A stretch of 64,000 nucleotides of DNA from Durusdinium trenchii (Eukaryota > Sar > Dinophyceae > Suessiales > Symbiodiniaceae): assembly GCA_963970005.1 (NCBI GenBank), contig CAXAMN010022862.1:496646-560645 (forward strand). Direction: 5' to 3'. The position numbers and the translations under genes are program-made. Below, in pieces: positions 58,221 through 64,000 of this stretch (position 1 is its first letter; each line of letters starts with the position of its first letter). Under the pieces are notes generated by a model. The model was given only the letters and a program-made list of their open reading frames with translations, did no database searches and was not told the DNA's origin.

Positions 58221-59186
58221 TCAGCCACCAAATAAATACTCTAGAACGTCAATCTCTCCTCGCAGGATTTTGGAGAGCCCAGGCCCAGTCTTGTTGATGA
58301 GGAGAAAGGAAAACGCAGTCTCCGGATATTTGTTCACAACGGCCTCCATATCCAGGGCATCGCTGAGGTCATCGCCGGTTTGATAATAGTGATCCTCCAA
58401 GTAAAGCAAATACCGTTCGAAGGTTCTTCTCTGGTGCTTGTGCTTCACATTGTCCAATTTCCCATCCAGCTCAGCCACGGCTGTTTGTGTGAATTTCAGC
58501 ATGGTCCGCGTCACCTCCATATGCGGGACATACTGAGGAGCTACAAACTTGAACGCTGGATGAGGCTTGTAAGAAATATGAATTGGGTAGGCTCGAGGAT
58601 TCCCAAGCATCTTTGCAATCTCCTTTTTGCTGCCCATGCTCACTTCTCCTTGGCTACTGGTGAACTTCAAACACCGGTTGTCCAGCGACTGTGGCGAGAT
58701 GCCTGCAGCGAGCATATTCCAACTTAGCATCTCCCCGAAGAGCTCCTTCTCAGATGCCTCCATGGTGAATTCAAACTCTCCGCTCATGGTGATACCGCTC
58801 TCAATCCCATGGCCCCAAGCTTTTCGAACTGAATGTGGCACTGTTCTGGCCGCCTCCAGCTCACAAGGAGCGATGCTTTCCGGACTGTTGGCGCCCAAGG
58901 AGGCTTCTGAGGGAGCTTCAGGGCCCTTGGGCGTTGGAAAGGGTAGGTCTCCATCCCGGAGGCGCACCTCCATGGTGCGCTTGCTGGCCACATTGGTGCG
59001 GATGAGGTTCCGGAAGTCGGTCGAGAACTTGAGGCTGCCGATCTTGCACATCGCCACAGGCTGCCCACCTCGGGGCAATGCTAGGTAAGCTTCTTTCAGC
59101 TGGCGATCTTCATCAGCACTCACATCCACCCATGCCTTTCTGAAGGGGCACCGGTACTGCCAATGACTGCCTTTGACAAATGCCAT
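58221..59186 (-). CDS. WWE-domain protein
   Basis: From ATG 59186 the frame gives 321 residues. Residues ~8-75 fit a WWE domain: HWQYRCPFRKAWVDVSADED, an Ala/Tyr/Leu helix, then DFRNLIRTN and KRTMEVRLRD at its end. WWE domains bind poly-ADP-ribose units and occur in ADP-ribosyltransferases and ubiquitin ligases. The next ~50 residues are Pro/Ser-rich. The C-terminal ~190 residues are a folded-looking region I cannot name (EFEFTMEASEKELFGEML; QRRTFERYLLYLEDHYYQTG; ILRGEIDVLEYLFGG). No RING, PARP or HECT motif is visible. The frame is open upstream to 59228 without an ATG, so an upstream exon is possible; 59341-59604 holds a candidate on the same strand. Confidence 0.68.
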   Translation of the reverse strand: MAFVKGSHWQYRCPFRKAWVDVSADEDRQLKEAYLALPRGGQPVAMCKIGSLKFSTDFRNLIRTNVASKRTMEVRLRDGDLPFPTPKGPEAPSEASLGANSPESIAPCELEAARTVPHSVRKAWGHGIESGITMSGEFEFTMEASEKELFGEMLSWNMLAAGISPQSLDNRCLKFTSSQGEVSMGSKKEIAKMLGNPRAYPIHISYKPHPAFKFVAPQYVPHMEVTRTMLKFTQTAVAELDGKLDNVKHKHQRRTFERYLLYLEDHYYQTGDDLSDALDMEAVVNKYPETAFSFLLINKTGPGLSKILRGEIDVLEYLFGG

Positions 59187-59972
59187 AGCCAGCGTGATGC
59201 CATGAGGGCAGCTACGAGACACCTTCACTTAGCAATCTGTAATCGGGTTGATCCAGAAAGCGTGCAAGGTGCAAATATATATATATATATATTTATCTGC
59301 TGCAGTGCAAGTTCCACTCACCATGTTTGAGAAGTGTGGCTCAACCCCCGACTTTGTTCCATGAACTCTTTCTACATAGGACATCGTAGGACCACACTGG
59401 AGAACTTGATGCCAGGAGAACTTGATGCCACTCCATTTTTGAACACCGCACGCGATGGCGAGAACACGATGGTCCAACTTTCAGCTTTGCTTCGGTGATA
59501 GGCGAGATTTCACGCCTTTGGCCGACCAGTGGCTGAAAAGGTTCCAGTGGCAAAGCCCATATCTTGAACTGCGCTTCCAAGATGTGCAGCGGCATCCTGG
59601 TCAAATAAGGGCTGGAACATTCATGCTCAATTCAGAGAGTTGGACAATACTAGTCGTCTGGCTCCCTGACGCACCTGACAAGCTCTAAGCTGGCAATACG
59701 GCGCTGTGCCACGTTTTGAGTCAAACACCGAAAGAGTGAAGAGAGAGAGAGAGAGAGAGCAGGGACATAAAGGAGAAACACCGTGAGTACTACCGTGAAG
59801 TGTGTGAGAGCCAAGCGACAAGGTGGAGAGAGAGCGGATAGTGCGCAAATGTGCGCAACAAGCTCAAGCCAAAGGACCAAAAGGTCCGTCGAAGCTGAGC
59901 TAGGGCAATGAGGGACACAAATGGACAAGCTACCCACCACCCATCCATCTCAGTTGGACTTTGCTTCACATT

Positions 59973-60253
59973 TCAAAAACATTGCATTGAAATGCATTTG
60001 AACATGACCTGTCGGGTCCTTGTACAAATTTCCTTTGATGCCTCGCATCGTCTCCTCAAGAAACAGTGTTTGATTGAATACAGCCAGACTGCCTGTGACA
60101 GAGGCACAAGCGCAGCAAGAATGCTCAGCACCATCCTCAATCGGAGTGCTTGCCAAGTGTCGCGTGTCTTCTGGTCTTTGCCTTTGCTTTTCAAAGACTT
60201 GGCGAGCTCCATTGCGGCATCGAAGAGGTCAGAAGGCGGTGGCGTCGCCTCCA
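59973..60253 (-). CDS. Candidate exon with hydrophobic segment
   Basis: A GTGTAG acceptor precedes 60253. The frame encodes an acidic/polar start (EATPPPSDLFDAAMELAKSL), a basic helix and a hydrophobic stretch (MVLSILAALVPLSQAVWL). Plausible donors are a GC site after CTGTCACAG near 60101 and a GT site near 60005. It could be an upstream exon of the WWE gene, but the phases are not established. Confidence 0.35.
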
Positions 60254-60559
60254 CTACACCTCGGACCGTAGCAAAAGCATGTGAAAGCCTTCAGGCTTCG
60301 TGAGAACGCGTCAACAACAAAACATCGCTAGATTGAATCCATGTGGCCATGTTTGAGGAGGTCCTCAGATTTGTACCTCTTGCCCATGCAAAGCACGTCC
60401 TTGATCCAAGCAGGCAACAAGAAGCCTTCAAGAACTGCATGGCCAAGAATGTACATAAGGCGCATAGGTGTAGGAATGTGCAGCGCAGAATGCACATTTC
60501 GGGTACAACGTGCGTGTATGTATATATATCAAGTGGTCTGCAATGCTGGAAAGCCACAT

Positions 60560-63500
60560 GCTTTCCACGATTAGAATGAAAGCCAGGACGCTGTCCACAT
60601 TGGAAGGGGCATCTTTGCCTTCCTTGGCTCGCAACTACGTTACGATACTATCCCTTAAGTTTGCACTGAAGCTTTGCATCTAGAAACATTGAAAGGCATT
60701 CTGTTGGATCTCACAGGCCCTGAAGGGCCGAATGGTGGGAGCTTTGGGGGCACTGTGGTGAATACACATGACCTTGCATGACCTTGCATGACCCCAGAGC
60801 TCCCAAACAAATGAATCAAACAATCGAACAAGGCGGCCAGAGTTCATGAGTTCCGTCATGCCAGGAGAATAGACCAAACCAATGTCTATGCCGGGAATGA
60901 AGAATAGACCTCATCCACAAAACAAAGAGTGAGCTCCATCGTGTGTCTTCGATTCTGACAAACTGGCCCAACTGGCCCAATAAGTCCTAGCCTATGCTTC
61001 GTCTCTATGTTTCTGCAAAGTGTCTTTTGGAATCAGCTGGCATCAACCGCTTGTCAAAGGACAGTCCCAGCATTGCCCCTGCTGCTGTCATGTGCCCATT
61101 CACTGCTGCAACCGTCGGCATTCCCAGAGTCAGAATGCCTTGGGCACATTCACCAAGAGTGAGGATCGTAAAGTGGGTTCATGGGCTCTCTCTCTCTCTC
61201 TCTCTTCCCGGTCATTCTAGATTCAATAAAAGAACCGTGTCTGGCCGTCTGGGTGATGGGCTCTAGCCAAGTATATATATATAATATATATATATGTCTT
61301 TTTATCATTGTCTTGAACATTTCAATTATGTTATGAATATAAAGCCGTGCGGAACCCATGTGGCACCCATGCCCCCTTCAATTCAATCTCAAGCTCTTTC
61401 CACTGCTTTCACCCCACTCTGCTCGCTCCGCTCCGTCTTGTCGACAACTCGAAAATCACTCCATGTTACGTCTCATCAAGTTCTCTGCGTCAGTCTGAAT
61501 CTCAGTGGACTGGCTGACATGCGCGGAGATGTACCTGCGAGAATCCATGAGATTCTGATAAAACCAGTATATACTTACATGCAAATTGAAGTTGCAGTCG
61601 AAGCAGCTGAAGATCCATTCCATTGCAAAAAAACTTTCCCTCACCTGGCAGCTGCTTGTGCTCGAAACGTTGCATCCGCATGTGGCTCATGACGGCAGTA
61701 TCTCTCCACGAACCATCTCTCAGCAAAAGTTCCGTCTTTAAATTTTCTGTTGACCAGTGCTATGAGAGGGCGCTGGACTTACTGCAATGGATGACTCTTT
61801 GCAAGGCTGCGGTGTCCCCATCAAGAATGCAAAAGGATGGGAAAGGGTACCGCCGGCATAGCCAAAGGATGGCCCATCAGCCATGCTCACAGGTGTTTTC
61901 CCACAAACTCAGGCTACGTCAATCTCTGCACAGGGTGCCTGTCACCAAAAGCGCTTGAACACCAGCGTTTTCCGCTTCATCCAGCGCCTGGTTAACCTGA
62001 GAGATAGCGGCAACGAATGGCCATGTTCAACCAATGTCTTTGTGTTCTGGGTTGCTCCGGGTTATATCATGTTCTATCTGCTGACTAGGTCCTGACTAGT
62101 GACTGCTACTGGCAGCTTGTGGTCTGTCACCTGTATGACTTACCGGGACTTGTGGTTAAACATACTGGTTGGGTTTCCCCTTCCACCCAAAAATTGCCTG
62201 AGTTTCTTTCGAAAAACCTGCCTGCAATGCTACATTTTTCATCTCCGTACATCCGTCACATCGGCAAGCTGACGAACAAATGGAAACAGCAGCCTGCCTG
62301 CTTGATGAGGGATGGATTGATGCGATGCTCCCACACTCGGGTGCCCCAAGAGAATTGACCTTCTGGTGAGAGAAATCGAACCTGGCCAGGATTGACGGCA
62401 CGGAAAATACGTGCTTTTCCCATGTCACACACAGACACGCACAACGGCAGCCATGAACAAGGTAAGAATATCACACGATCACCCGATCTCAAGAGGTCCT
62501 TTTTTTGTACACTTCGTTGTCTGGGGCACGATGACTTTGATACATCCTGGGCGCCCAACCACCGCGACATTGTCGACGATTTGCGTGCTCAACAAGCTCA
62601 TGTCATCCCCTGGCGCCAGCACAAACACCACGACAAGGAGCCCGTCGCTCTTCGTGGTGTTCGACAACCCCGCACTGAAGCTCAAATGGATGCCCCCACG
62701 GAGGCTCAAATTGTGCACAACTGAAGCTGCAATCGTTGAGGCCCCGACTCACGGAGGAGAAGCTCCGTTGGCACCCTGGCGAGGTCCCGAGGCGCGGCAC
62801 TGGGAGACCACAGGCGTCAGAAAGAACGACGCACACACCTCCTCAGGTCAACGAACACAGCATGCCGTTTTGCGGGGTCTGAGTGGGGCAGTTCATGGTT
62901 GGGGCCACCTGGGCCAAGACCAGCCTAGGCATCTGCGCCAAGCGCTAGCGCCACAGCGAGATGACATCAGCCGTGCCTGCGGGGCAAACCCACACATGCG
63001 TTGCATGCCCCGGGTGTGTGCGAAAGGCATTCACATTCACATTCATGCCCCAAGTCGGGTATGAGTGCTGAGATGTGCTGAGCCTTGACATATCTTGACC
63101 ACGCATGAGTGAAAAGGAGAATCTGAGAAAGCAAAAACATGCAAAACAAGGTCGAGATGTTGATAATGACCCAGTGATGTTCAACGTTTCTTTTTCAGGT
63201 CTTTGCGTGGTCTTGTACACTTCACCCAGTCTTTGCCACAGACGTGCCTTACAGTCGCAAGCAGACGTATGTCCAGAGTCTGTGACTAACAGTTCGCGCG
63301 GCAGTGTCTTTCCCGCCAATCTGTCTGGGTATAGACTTGAACTCGCCCAAACAATTGGTCAACACATGGACAGGTGCCCGCAACACTCGCCCCAACACAG
63401 ACTGCGTTTCCAAGACTTCAGGTCTTTGCGTGGGGTTTGTTTAGCCAAGTCGACTAGTGAATTGCATTTTGCAGTGCTTTAAAGCAGCATGTTCAAGCCC

Positions 63501-63735
63501 AATTGTCCCTGCAGCATTTGGCCCATGACTGAACACGGTTTTCAGGACACGATCCTCCTTGAGACAAAAAAAGTGGAAACACAATCACTGCAACAGCCGC
63601 TTGCACTACAACCCACCAAAACATCAGTCACTAGGACATCCCCTCGAACATATCGGTGTACATGATAGGTTTGAACATGTCTATGCTGGAGGCGATGAAA
63701 GACCATATCTATGTACATGTGTGCTATACTTGGTG
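60560..63735. other. No supported gene
   Basis: Contains the triple CATGACCTTG repeat (60766-60795), a CT tract (61189-61206) and AT tracts (61269-61297). A plus-strand open frame at 62411-63064 has low-complexity His/Arg/Pro composition and no domain. Confidence 0.4.
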
Positions 63736-63969
63736 TCACATCATCCGCGTGTGCTTGAATCTATGCACATCCCGCAGCAAGTCCATTCCACTACACCATG
63801 ATCCACGCAGCAATGTCGTTCCCGTAGCATCCACAACCAAAACGCTCTTGCCACTGGCCCTGCGGACATAGCCCAAATGCCGCCGTATACCACACAAATC
63901 TTGTAACAACGCGCGTTTTAGCCGGGTCATTGTGAGCAAAAACAAGAAGGCATGGTCTTTGGGAGGCAT
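63736..63969 (-). CDS. Weak small ORF near the window edge
   Basis: An ATG at 63969 opens 77 codons to a TGA. The peptide is basic, with a central VLVVDATGTTLLRG strand-like segment. It could be a real small protein or part of a gene extending outside the window; no family is recognised. Confidence 0.22.
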   Translation of the reverse strand: MPPKDHAFLFLLTMTRLKRALLQDLCGIRRHLGYVRRASGKSVLVVDATGTTLLRGSWCSGMDLLRDVHRFKHTRMM

Positions 63970-64000
63970 CCGGACATTTTAAAAAAATAAGGCAAAGGAA

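Noticed and set aside
62411-63064. 217-codon plus-strand open frame
   Set aside because: Low-complexity His/Arg/Pro composition, several overlapping frames open on both strands, and no domain.

Overview
The window looks like nuclear DNA of a dinoflagellate, most likely a Symbiodiniaceae-type genome (inference). Three things point there. Every protein-coding model I can support reads on the minus strand, as in the long unidirectional gene blocks of dinoflagellates. One gene can be spliced by eye only if its three introns begin with GC instead of GT, a hallmark of these genomes. Coding sequence is sparse and sits among minisatellites, AT and CT/GA tracts and decayed repeats. There are no operons or ribosome-binding sites, and I found no rRNA, tRNA or spliced-leader gene by eye.

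Layout. 0-7 kb: decayed and repetitive DNA with three weak minus-strand exons (1.4-1.8, 5.8-6.1 and 6.3-6.5 kb). 7.7-9.4 kb: an intact membrane protein carrying a phosphatidylinositol-phosphate-kinase-like domain behind a signal peptide. 9.4-18.6 kb: mostly repeats, with a terminal exon at 14.5 kb. 18.7-24.2 kb: a small three-exon gene, a possible secreted peptide, an importin-alpha relative with an unusual N-terminus, and a two-span membrane protein. 24.5-25.4 kb: a 61-bp satellite. 28.4-35 kb: a C2-domain gene, a helical protein that may be its N-terminal part, a bacterial-type DUF1254/DUF1214 protein and a Cys-pair protein. 35.4-37.7 kb: a 2.27-kb element with ~0.7-kb terminal inverted repeats. 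39.4-40.3 kb: a TTTAGGG-containing array split by a 772-bp block. 43.5-46.1 kb: a prominin-like five-span protein. 47.5-48.6 kb: a four-exon YdcF/DUF218 gene. 49.9-57.7 kb: several exon-like fragments. 58.2-59.2 kb: a WWE-domain protein. 60-64 kb: little recognisable.

The genes do not form one pathway. Several concern membranes or lipids (PIPK-like, C2, prominin-like, two-span protein), as expected of chance neighbours in a eukaryotic cluster. The most unusual items are the PIPK-like domain predicted to face the lumen with its ATP lysine replaced, the importin-alpha that has ubiquitin-like and EF-hand-like regions where the IBB domain should be, the long-armed inverted-repeat element, and the hand-resolved GC-AG introns.
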